From positions 1-41,481 of the forward strand of contig CAIQBO010000010.1 of NCBI GenBank assembly GCA_903870145.1: 41,481 nt of DNA, in the 5' to 3' direction. The notes beneath the pieces are model-generated. The model was given only the letters and a program-made list of their open reading frames with translations. It did not search any database and was not told where the DNA came from. Origin of the DNA: an uncultured Burkholderiales bacterium (GTDB taxonomy: Bacteria; Pseudomonadota; Gammaproteobacteria; Burkholderiales; Burkholderiaceae_C). A program made the translations under genes and the position numbers. Below are positions 34,887 to 41,481 of this stretch, piece by piece. Numbering within the stretch: the first letter of the stretch is position 1; each line of letters starts with the position of its first letter.

Positions 34887-35252
34887 ATGAAAAACCAATT
34901 ACAGCAAGAAACATTTCACCAACTTTTATTGGCGCAGCGCGTTGGTCTGTTGGAGCGCATGGCCAGTGAGCGCGGAGGCGTTGTGGGCCGCGCCGAAGTG
35001 GCCGCCGACCACTTTGGCGGGAACGAAGATTCGCATGCGCAGGTCATGACGCAGCGCGATGCCGAGTTCGCCATGAACGAACATGAAACAGCCGAGCTGT
35101 CTGCCGTTGATACAGCCTTGGCGCGCTTGAAGGCGGGCAACTACGGCATATGCTTGGATTGTGATGCAGAAATTCCAACCACTCGCTTGCTGGCTTTTCC
35201 CGCTGCGCTGCGCTGCATTGATTGCCAATCTTTTGCCGAGAAACGACACTGA
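34887..35252 (+). CDS. DksA/TraR-type zinc-finger protein
   Basis: A 121-residue protein of the TraR/DksA family. It has the C4 zinc finger Cys89-x2-Cys92 and Cys110-x2-Cys113 and an N-terminal helical region. The helical part is shorter than in E. coli DksA, so it may be a partial paralogue acting on RNA polymerase or a zinc-stress protein rather than the main DksA. I use the ATG at 34887 (MKNQLQQETF); eight codons are open upstream. It stands alone between divergent and downstream genes. Confidence 0.8.
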   Translation: MKNQLQQETFHQLLLAQRVGLLERMASERGGVVGRAEVAADHFGGNEDSHAQVMTQRDAEFAMNEHETAELSAVDTALARLKAGNYGICLDCDAEIPTTRLLAFPAALRCIDCQSFAEKRH

Positions 35253-35338
35253 GTCGTTTGAAAAACCGTGCAGGCCCTTCTTGGGCCAGGCCCCTGCCCG
35301 CCCTTCGCCGGGCAAGGTTTACATGCTAGTATTTGCGG

Positions 35339-36544
35339 ATGACGCCTCCAAACACAGTTAAAAACATTCTCAAAATCATCGCTCTGGGGCTTCTTTTGCA
35401 CGGATCTGCCTCGGTTTACGCTTGCTCGAAATTCGATATCAAGTGCAAGCTCAAAGAAGCAGCTGACAAAGCCTCTAACGAAGCCAAGACCGTCGGCAAA
35501 GACATCACCAAGGCCGCCAACGATGCCGCCTCCACAGCGCTGGAAGTTGAAGCCAAGGCCAACGGCTTTGCCAATGCAGCAGAAGCCGAAACCGCCTCCA
35601 AAGCCATGGGTTTTGCAAGCTATGCAGAGCGCATGGAAAAAGACAGCCTGGACATTGCTGGCAAGGAGTACAACACTCTGAAAAAAGACGCCGTCAAAGC
35701 GTATGCCACTGACTTGGCTGCTGCTCAAAAAGCTTATGTGGCCACCCAAAACAGCCTCAAGACCATGCTCAAGGATGGAGACAGCCTGCTGTCCTTCATG
35801 AAAAACCAATGCACAGCAGGAAGTGTGCTGAGCAATTTTGGAAAAATTGCGCCTTACGGGGCCAAAATGACCAAGTTGTCAGGCGATGAAAAACAGGCAT
35901 TGAACCGCTTGCTTCGCGCTTTGATGCGAAAAAACCCGATTGATGCGCAAACTGCTTCCGACTTGAAATCCATTGGCACCTCGATTGGCATGATCAGCCA
36001 AACTGGGGTTTCTTTGGTGGGCAACGCCTTCCAATCCAATTGGGGCATCTATGTGGGCCCATCGGGCAGCTATGACGGCCTGGGCGGCGGCGTTTCCGTT
36101 GGTTTTAACGTAGACACATTCCCGCAGCGCAATGGCAAATTCAACATGGCCATCACCATCAGCGGCGGCGTTTCTGCCACACTGGGCACAGCCGATGCAG
36201 GGCCTGCAGGCGGCTTGGACCTGGGCTTGTCATGGGGCCCCGGCAGCTCGCAAGCCGCCAGCGGCCTGAGCTACACCTTCAGCGGCAGCGCCATGGGCTT
36301 TAACACCGGCCTGAGCTGGAGCTTGCCAACGCCCATGATTTCACTGCTCACGGGCAACCCCCACAACATCAACGTGGAGTCGCTCAAATCTGCCGCCGTG
36401 CAGCAAGTGACCTCACCGTTTACCTCGCTTTGTGCCGGGCCCGGCATATCAGCCGGCATCACCATCCCCTTCGAGCCACAAGCTGCTGCCAACGGCTCTT
36501 TCAGTGCTGGCTATACGCAGGTGGTTTCCAAAGCGCAGTTTTAA
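35339..36544 (+). CDS. Unrecognised exported protein with helical and glycine-rich beta regions
   Basis: A 401-residue protein that I do not recognise. Residues 1-28 look like a signal peptide (basic start, ILKIIALGLLLHGSASVYA). The following cysteine could also be a lipidation site, though Tyr at -2 makes that doubtful. Residues about 30-220 are Ala/Lys-rich and helical with heptad-like spacing. Residues 225-401 carry repeated short glycine-containing strands (GGGVSVGFN, ISGGVSATLG, LDLGLSWG, FNTGLSWSL, GISAGITIPF, GSFSAGYTQV), and the last residue is Phe, as in outer-membrane beta-barrels. Its neighbour 48 bp downstream is a predicted lipoprotein, so they may form a surface pair. Confidence 0.75.
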   Translation: MTPPNTVKNILKIIALGLLLHGSASVYACSKFDIKCKLKEAADKASNEAKTVGKDITKAANDAASTALEVEAKANGFANAAEAETASKAMGFASYAERMEKDSLDIAGKEYNTLKKDAVKAYATDLAAAQKAYVATQNSLKTMLKDGDSLLSFMKNQCTAGSVLSNFGKIAPYGAKMTKLSGDEKQALNRLLRALMRKNPIDAQTASDLKSIGTSIGMISQTGVSLVGNAFQSNWGIYVGPSGSYDGLGGGVSVGFNVDTFPQRNGKFNMAITISGGVSATLGTADAGPAGGLDLGLSWGPGSSQAASGLSYTFSGSAMGFNTGLSWSLPTPMISLLTGNPHNINVESLKSAAVQQVTSPFTSLCAGPGISAGITIPFEPQAAANGSFSAGYTQVVSKAQF

Positions 36545-36592
36545 TGACGATGCGCAAGCGTCACACCACTTGACAAGTTTTAGGATTTGAAA

Positions 36593-37132
36593 ATGAGGCA
36601 ATTTCTCAAGTTAGGCGTCCTGACAATGTCGCTTTTGCTCAGCGGATGCGGCATGTTCAGCTCGTTTGCAAACAAAACAACCTTGGTCGACCGTCAGGGT
36701 ATTGATGTCGTCATGGATCACAACACGGGCGTGGGCTTCATCATCACCGACCCCAGCGTCAAAGAACGCGTTTGCAAAACCCCTGACCCTGACGTTTTGG
36801 CTTCAGAGACCAAATCTGAAGGCTTCTCCCTGGCGGGGTTGCTGCCTGGCGCGCCATCGGGCAATGACTCCCTGACTGAGTCTCAGGGTTTTGCTGCGAC
36901 AACCCTGGGGGGGCGCAGCCCCTCGGTTTTGATCACAAGAGACATTCTCTACAGAATATGTGAGATGACTTCGAATTTGCAAATGAATTCCGAAGACACC
37001 GTGAAAGCCTACTTGTCCGCATTGGACAAGATCACTGAAATCATCAAAGTTCGAAGTGCTGCTGGCAAATCGGCGCCTACAGCGCCCGGCTCAAGTGGCT
37101 CTCAGCCACCTGCTGCTGCACCGCCCTCCTGA
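36593..37132 (+). CDS. Predicted lipoprotein of unknown function
   Basis: A 179-residue protein with a lipoprotein signal (MRQFLKLGVLTMSLLLSGCG), lipobox SGC, so it is expected to be lipidated. The mature part has no domain that I recognise. It holds Val/Ile-rich strands (GIDVVMDHNTGVGFIITDPS), an internal helical stretch (DILYRICEMTSNLQMNSEDT and KAYLSALDKITEII) and a Pro/Ala/Ser-rich tail. I use the ATG at 36593 with AGGA seven bases upstream; a TTG two codons earlier is in frame. It follows the exported protein by 48 bp and is probably in the same operon. Confidence 0.75.
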   Translation: MRQFLKLGVLTMSLLLSGCGMFSSFANKTTLVDRQGIDVVMDHNTGVGFIITDPSVKERVCKTPDPDVLASETKSEGFSLAGLLPGAPSGNDSLTESQGFAATTLGGRSPSVLITRDILYRICEMTSNLQMNSEDTVKAYLSALDKITEIIKVRSAAGKSAPTAPGSSGSQPPAAAPPS

Positions 37133-37160
37133 TTTCCCAACACAGGGTACAACGCCCGGC

Positions 37161-38171
37161 CTAAGCCGCCAATGCCACAATCTGTTGGTCAATCGCGCCG
37201 AACAGGCTTTGGCCGTCTTTGCCTTTCATTTCAATTCGGATGGTGTCGCCAAATTTCATAAATTCGGTGCTCGGTTTGCCATCCAAAATGGTTTCAATGG
37301 CACGCTTTTCCGCAATGCAGCTGTAGCCCTTGGGCCATTCGGGTTTGCCGTTGACCAGCAGGCTTTTGTTGCTCACCGTGCCGCTGCCCACGATGGTGCC
37401 GGCGCGCACATTTCTCGTTTTCCCCATGTGCGCAATCAGTTGGCCAAAGTGAAATGTCATCTCGGGGCCCGCCTCACACATGCCCACTTTGCGGCCGTTC
37501 CAGCTGGACTGCAAAGTCAAATGCAAACGGCCATGCTGCCACGCATCACCCACCTCGTCGGGCGTGATGGCCACGGGGCTAAAAGCAGTGGCGGGTTTGC
37601 TTTGGAAAAAACCAAAACCTTTGGCCAACTCATTGGGGATCAAGTTGCGCAGGCTGACGTCGTTGGCGATCATCAGCAAGCGAATGCCCTCTAAGGCCGA
37701 CTCGGGCGTCACGCCCATGGGCACATCGCCTGTGATGACTGCAACCTCGGCTTCAAAGTCAATGCCAAAAGCCTCATCGGCGCAGACCACCGGGTCGCAA
37801 GGGCCGATGAAATCGTCACTGCCGCCTTGGTACATCAAGGGGTCGGTGTAGAAACTTTGCGGCACCTCGGCGTTGCGCGCCGCGCGCACCAACTCCACAT
37901 GGTTCAAAAATGCGGAGCCATCAGCCCACTGGTAAGCGCGTGGCAGCGGGGCCATGCATTGCTGGGGGTTAAAGGCAAAAGCGTGACGGGCTTTGCCACT
38001 GTTCAAAGTTTGCGACAAGTCTTCCAATTGAGGCGAGAAAAAGTTCCAGTCGTCCAGCACTTGTTGCAAACGCTGGGCGATGCCAGTCGCATAATGGGCG
38101 GTGCTCAGGTCACGCGAGACAACAACCAATTGGCCGTCACGCGATCCATCTTTGTAGGTGGCTAGTTTCAT
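37161..38171 (-). CDS. Fumarylacetoacetate hydrolase family protein
   Basis: A 336-residue FAH-fold protein with the catalytic metal-binding region DPVVCADEAFGIDFEAEVAV (paired acidic residues), then FQSKPATAFSPVAITPDEVG and AGTIVGSGTVSN typical of the family. Such enzymes cleave or isomerise acylpyruvates or fumarylacetoacetate in aromatic amino acid and aromatic compound degradation. No hmgA or other homogentisate gene lies nearby, so the substrate is uncertain. It diverges from the DUF3108 gene and converges with the lipoprotein gene (28 bp gap). Confidence 0.88.
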   Translation of the reverse strand: MKLATYKDGSRDGQLVVVSRDLSTAHYATGIAQRLQQVLDDWNFFSPQLEDLSQTLNSGKARHAFAFNPQQCMAPLPRAYQWADGSAFLNHVELVRAARNAEVPQSFYTDPLMYQGGSDDFIGPCDPVVCADEAFGIDFEAEVAVITGDVPMGVTPESALEGIRLLMIANDVSLRNLIPNELAKGFGFFQSKPATAFSPVAITPDEVGDAWQHGRLHLTLQSSWNGRKVGMCEAGPEMTFHFGQLIAHMGKTRNVRAGTIVGSGTVSNKSLLVNGKPEWPKGYSCIAEKRAIETILDGKPSTEFMKFGDTIRIEMKGKDGQSLFGAIDQQIVALAA

Positions 38172-38271
38172 GCTGTGGTGCTCTTACTTCATGGGAAATT
38201 AGCCTCAGTTTAACCAAACGACAAGCACCTAAAATTTCTGCCATGCTGGTCCCTGCTGATTTCACTGTTCA

Positions 38272-39510
38272 ATGACCCGCGCCGCCTCTTTGCTTGCAGC
38301 GCCTTCGGGCAAAACCCTGGCCTTGCTGGCCAGTTTGGTGTTGGCGATTCATGCTGTGTTGTTGGTCTATACCGGCCCTTCTTTTTTCCGCTTTGAGCCC
38401 AATCCTTTGACTGTGGCAGCCTTGCAAACACGGCTCATCTCTGCGGCTGCGGCAGACCCAGCAGCGCCGGCCCATGAGCCGCGCGCCATCAGCAATGCAA
38501 AGCCCAAAGCCCAAACGCCAAGGAAAGCGCCTGTGGCGGCCAGGCAAGGCGTCAGCCAAGGCACGCTGGCGCAAACGCCAAGCGATGCGAGCGAGCCCTC
38601 GCCCCCTGGCGATTCCCAGACCCACACCAGCCTTCCCCCCAAGGAGGAAGCTGTGCCGGCCGTGCCCAGCCCCACTACCCCCACCAGCACAGCCACCCCC
38701 AATGAAAATGTGAGCTCTGTTTCAGCCGCAGTACCCGTCCCACCCACCCCTGCGGCCTTGCCTTTGCCTGCTCCCACCAGCGCTGAGGCGACCGCCAGCG
38801 CGAGCCACCCCTTGTCGGCCCAATTAGGCGACCTGCCGCCTTCCAGTCTCATCAGCTACAAACTCACGGGCCAAGAGCGGGGCCTGACCTACCACGCCTC
38901 TGGCACTTTGCGTTGGCAACACAACGCACAGCGCTACGAAGCAGATTTGAGCGTCAAAGCCTTTTTGCTGGGCACCCGCGTGTGGAAAAGCGTGGGCGCG
39001 CTGGGCCCGCAAGGCTTGGCGCCGCTGCGTTATTCAGACATCTGGCGTGGCGAGCGGGCAGCGCACTTTGAGGCGGCCCAGCAGCGCATCGTTTTCAGTG
39101 CCAACACGCCAGTGGCCCCCCTGCAAGCCGGGGCGCAAGATCAGGTCAGTTTGTTCATTCAAATGGCCGCGGCCATGGCTGGGCAAGGCAGCACGCGCGA
39201 AGGCGCCAAAGCTTTCGTGGTTGGAAATCAATTGGGTGTGCAAACGGCCACCGCCCGCGATGCCGTCAATTGGACTTTGAGTCTGGCCGCGCAAGAGCCC
39301 ATTGTGATCAACGGCGAGACCTTTGAGACAAGCCGCTGGCTCTGCCTGCCACGAGGCCGGTTTGACAGCCAACTTGAGCTTTGGCTTTCCAAAGCCCACG
39401 CATGGTTGCCCGTGCGCATTCGCATCACACAAACCAACGGCAACTACATTGACATGGAGATGCGCTCGCTTGAGCCCTTGCCCACTTTAGCGCCGGCGAG
39501 CGCGCCTTGA
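38272..39510 (+). CDS. DUF3108 domain envelope protein with proline-rich linker
   Basis: A 412-residue protein with one N-terminal hydrophobic segment (about 15-33, LALLASLVLAIHAVLLVYTG), likely a membrane anchor. A Pro/Ala/Ser/Thr-rich low-complexity linker (about 55-185) follows, then a DUF3108 domain (about 190-400) with YKLTGQERGLTYHASGTLRW, WLPVRIRITQTNGNYIDMEM and periodic beta strands. The layout resembles TonB-type periplasm-spanning proteins. The function is unknown. The gene diverges from the FAH gene across 100 bp. Confidence 0.8.
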   Translation: MTRAASLLAAPSGKTLALLASLVLAIHAVLLVYTGPSFFRFEPNPLTVAALQTRLISAAAADPAAPAHEPRAISNAKPKAQTPRKAPVAARQGVSQGTLAQTPSDASEPSPPGDSQTHTSLPPKEEAVPAVPSPTTPTSTATPNENVSSVSAAVPVPPTPAALPLPAPTSAEATASASHPLSAQLGDLPPSSLISYKLTGQERGLTYHASGTLRWQHNAQRYEADLSVKAFLLGTRVWKSVGALGPQGLAPLRYSDIWRGERAAHFEAAQQRIVFSANTPVAPLQAGAQDQVSLFIQMAAAMAGQGSTREGAKAFVVGNQLGVQTATARDAVNWTLSLAAQEPIVINGETFETSRWLCLPRGRFDSQLELWLSKAHAWLPVRIRITQTNGNYIDMEMRSLEPLPTLAPASAP

Positions 39511-39579
39511 ATCCATGGGACTTGAATTATTTTCTTTCAACCCCATGTGAAAGGCCTAGACTTCAGTCAGAATGGCACC

Positions 39580-39861
39580 ATGAACTTGTTGTACGAATCC
39601 GATTCTTTCGCCGTCATGCACATGTTGGCCAACGAGAGCGGCGAGCCCGCGCCCATCGCCAGCCCCCCCACCTTGGAGCGACACGGGTTTGAAATTGTCG
39701 ACAAACGCTCGGGTAAAGAGGTTTACTTAGATGGCTCTTGGGCTGAGATGTTCCAGATGCACATTCAAGCTTGGCAACAAAACACGCCCACGCAAGAAGA
39801 AGTTGAGGACACCCTAGAGCGCTACACCGGGTTGGCCCAGCAACCCGTGTTAGTGCACTAA
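39580..39861 (+). CDS. DUF3567 family protein
   Basis: A small cytoplasmic protein of 93 residues, starting MNLLYESDSFAVMHML, with the family features RHGFEIVDKRSGKEVYLDGS in the middle and the conserved LAQQPVLVH C-terminus. I use the ATG at 39580; an upstream GTG (39547) adds 11 codons. DUF3567 is mostly found in Betaproteobacteria and its role is not established. It lies 69 bp after the DUF3108 gene and 30 bp from the convergent aminotransferase stop. Confidence 0.8.
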   Translation: MNLLYESDSFAVMHMLANESGEPAPIASPPTLERHGFEIVDKRSGKEVYLDGSWAEMFQMHIQAWQQNTPTQEEVEDTLERYTGLAQQPVLVH

Positions 39862-39891
39862 AGCGCTCTCAAAGCCCTTTTCCAGCCCTTT

Positions 39892-41226
39892 TCAAGCATG
39901 CCGGCGGATGCTGTCAGCCAGTGTGTTGACGATCTGCTCGATGTGCTCTTTCTCCACAATGTAGGGCGGGCAAATCACTATATTCTCGCCTGCTGGGCGC
40001 ACCAAAACGCCCTGGCGGTAACAGTCTAAAAAGATATCGTAAGCGCGCTTGCCCGGGGACCCTGGGACAGAGGCTAACTCGACTGCACCGGCCAAGCCCA
40101 AACTGCGAATGCCGATCACATGGGGCATGCCCTTGAAGGTGCTGTGCAGCGCGTCGCCCAGCACAACCCCCATTTGACCCGCCCGTTCAAACAACTTTTC
40201 TTCTTTCAGCAGTTTCATGGTGGCAATGGCTGCTGCGCAAGCCACTGGGTGCCCAGAATAGGTGTAACCGTGAAAAAACTCAATCGCATGTTCCGGCGCA
40301 TCAGCGTTCATCATGGCGTCGTAAATAAAATCTCGGCAGACCACGCCGCCCAATGGAATCACGCCATTGGTGACGCACTTGGCAAAGTTGAGCATGTCGG
40401 GCACCACACCGTAATAGTTGGAGCCAAAGTTGGTGCCCATGCGGCCAAACCCGGTGATGACTTCGTCAAATATAAGCAAGATGCCGTGCTTGTCGCAAAT
40501 CTCGCGCAGGCGCTTCAAATAGCCTTTGGGCGGCAAGTACCAACCCGCAGAGCCGGCCACCGGCTCGACGATGATGGCCGCCACGTTGCTGGGGTCATGC
40601 AGGGCCAAAATGCGCCCTTCCAACTCTAGGAGCGGGTCTTCTTGCCAGACCGGTTCTTCGTTGTGGATGTAGGCATGGTTGACAGGGTCGTGAATGAAGC
40701 GCATGTGGTCCACCCGCGGCAGCAATTGCGCCCCGTAGGCCTTGCGGTTGGCCGGCAGGCCGCCCACACTCATGCCGCCAAAATTAACGCCGTGGTAGCC
40801 CTTCTCGCGGCCAATGAAGACGTGTCGGTGGCCTTCGCCGCGCGCACGGTGATACGCCAAGGCCACCTTGAGCGAAGTGTCCGCCGCCTCGGAGCCCGAG
40901 TTGCAAAACAAGACCTTATTCAAGTCACCCGGGGCCATCTGCGCAATCATGTGGGCCGCTTCAAACGCTTGGTCATTGCTGACCTGAAACGCGGTGGCGT
41001 AGTCCAGCGTGTCGAGTTGCTTTTTGATGGCTTCGTTGATGGGCTTCCTGTTGTGCCCCGCGCCCACGCACCACATGCTGGAGATGCCGTCGATCACTTT
41101 TTTACCCTCGTGGGTGGTGAAGTGCATGCCCTCGGCGGCCACAAAAACACGCGGGTCTTTGTGGAAATGGCGGTTGGCGGTGAAGGGCAGCCATTGGTTG
41201 TCCATGTTGAAAGCAGTTGCGGCCAT
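39892..41226 (-). CDS. Class III omega-aminotransferase (beta-alanine--pyruvate type)
   Basis: A PLP enzyme of fold type I that transfers an amino group from an omega-amino acid or amine to pyruvate or a similar acceptor. The 444-residue product has CNSGSEAADTSLKVA (108-122), the PLP-binding Asp254 in DEVITGFGR (254-262) and the Schiff-base Lys283 in FAKCVTNGVIPLGG. The sequence resembles beta-alanine--pyruvate transaminases, but the substrate is not certain. The ATG at 41226 has GGAG eight bases upstream. It stands alone. Confidence 0.9.
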   Translation of the reverse strand: MAATAFNMDNQWLPFTANRHFHKDPRVFVAAEGMHFTTHEGKKVIDGISSMWCVGAGHNRKPINEAIKKQLDTLDYATAFQVSNDQAFEAAHMIAQMAPGDLNKVLFCNSGSEAADTSLKVALAYHRARGEGHRHVFIGREKGYHGVNFGGMSVGGLPANRKAYGAQLLPRVDHMRFIHDPVNHAYIHNEEPVWQEDPLLELEGRILALHDPSNVAAIIVEPVAGSAGWYLPPKGYLKRLREICDKHGILLIFDEVITGFGRMGTNFGSNYYGVVPDMLNFAKCVTNGVIPLGGVVCRDFIYDAMMNADAPEHAIEFFHGYTYSGHPVACAAAIATMKLLKEEKLFERAGQMGVVLGDALHSTFKGMPHVIGIRSLGLAGAVELASVPGSPGKRAYDIFLDCYRQGVLVRPAGENIVICPPYIVEKEHIEQIVNTLADSIRRHA

Positions 41227-41343
41227 GTGACGGGACTCCTTAAGCGTTCACACCGAATGAGATGACGTGATCAGGCCACAGTGTAAATCGAAGTTGCAAA
41301 TGACTTGGCAGCATGGCCTTGCACTCAACTGCCAGCGCCCAGC

Positions 41344-41481
41344 CTACCCCCCAAACTGCGCCGCGCTGAGCACCCCAGGGTGGTTGGCCACCAAGCTCAC
41401 GAAGTAGCTCGGCTCGGTGATGTCCAGGTCAGACGCTCCCGTGGCGCCGGCGTAGCTGCCGTCCACATCGCCGCTGAGGTA
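41344..41481 (-). CDS. 3' end of an unidentified gene, cut by the window edge
   Basis: A 45-residue C-terminal fragment (YLSGDVDGSYAGATGASDLD then ITEPSYFVSLVANHPGVLSA and AQFGG) ends in TAG at 41346-41344; the rest lies beyond the window. The Asp/Gly-rich composition and the long open frame to the edge suggest a real gene, perhaps a large exported protein, but I cannot name a family. The 117 bp between it and the aminotransferase hold no feature that I can support. Confidence 0.45.
   Translation of the reverse strand, partial: YLSGDVDGSYAGATGASDLDITEPSYFVSLVANHPGVLSAAQFGG

Noticed and set aside
35290..35325. Hairpins TGCCCG/CGGGCA between the DksA-type gene and the exported protein gene
   Set aside because: The stem is short and is not followed by a T-run, so I do not call a terminator.
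38436..38830. Tandem repeat or recombination hot spot in the DUF3108 gene
   Set aside because: The region is simply a Pro/Ala/Ser/Thr-rich low-complexity linker without a repeat unit.

Overview
The window reads as chromosome of a betaproteobacterium of the order Burkholderiales, most likely close to Comamonadaceae. This is inferred from the gene families and gene order (PhaM, a DUF3567 protein, recG-oxyR, thiL-pgpA-cinA, tRNA-Tyr/Gly/Thr-tuf). No 16S gene or database search was available to confirm it. Almost everything is housekeeping, coding density is high, and no phage, transposase, CRISPR or rRNA gene is visible.

Left part (1-9.4 kb): the 5' end of tuf is preceded by tRNA-Thr, tRNA-Gly and tRNA-Tyr, all on the minus strand. 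Next come ung and a tryptophan operon transcribed as trpE-trpG-ltaE-trpD-trpC, with a threonine aldolase gene inside it. Upstream of trpE is an unannotated 27-residue leader ORF with two near-adjacent Trp codons and overlapping hairpins, a good candidate for an attenuator. A plus-strand AAA/DUF4143 ATPase gene, preceded by a perfect 17-bp inverted repeat, sits between trpE and gph-rpe.

9.4-11.5 kb: thiL, pgpA and cinA (pncC) form a plus-strand cluster. It ends in an intergenic region holding a nested perfect inverted repeat (20-bp outer arms, 9-bp inner arms). 11.7-20.7 kb: a long minus-strand ribosomal operon runs rplN-rplX-rplE-rpsN-rpsH-rplF-rplR-rpsE-rpmD-rplO-secY-rpmJ-rpsM-rpsK-rpsD-rpoA-rplQ. 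It is followed after 21 bp by an initiator tRNA gene and a strong intrinsic terminator. A good sigma70-type promoter lies upstream of rplN, and the S10-type half of the cluster is absent here.

20.8-34.8 kb: glpK, proC, ubiA, oxyR, recG, a small HTH regulator, queA, a two-subunit Rieske oxygenase (no reductase nearby), tgt, a FIST-domain protein overlapping phaM, and an enoyl-CoA hydratase-like gene. The Rieske pair lies on the opposite strand between queA and tgt, two genes of the queuosine pathway.

34.9-41.5 kb: a DksA/TraR-type zinc-finger protein, then an unrecognised exported-protein and lipoprotein pair, a fumarylacetoacetate-hydrolase-family gene, a DUF3108 envelope protein, a DUF3567 protein, a class III omega-aminotransferase, and the 3' end of an unidentified gene cut by the window edge. 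The exported pair, the palindrome-linked ATPase, the trp leader and the nested inverted repeat are the least explained parts of the window.
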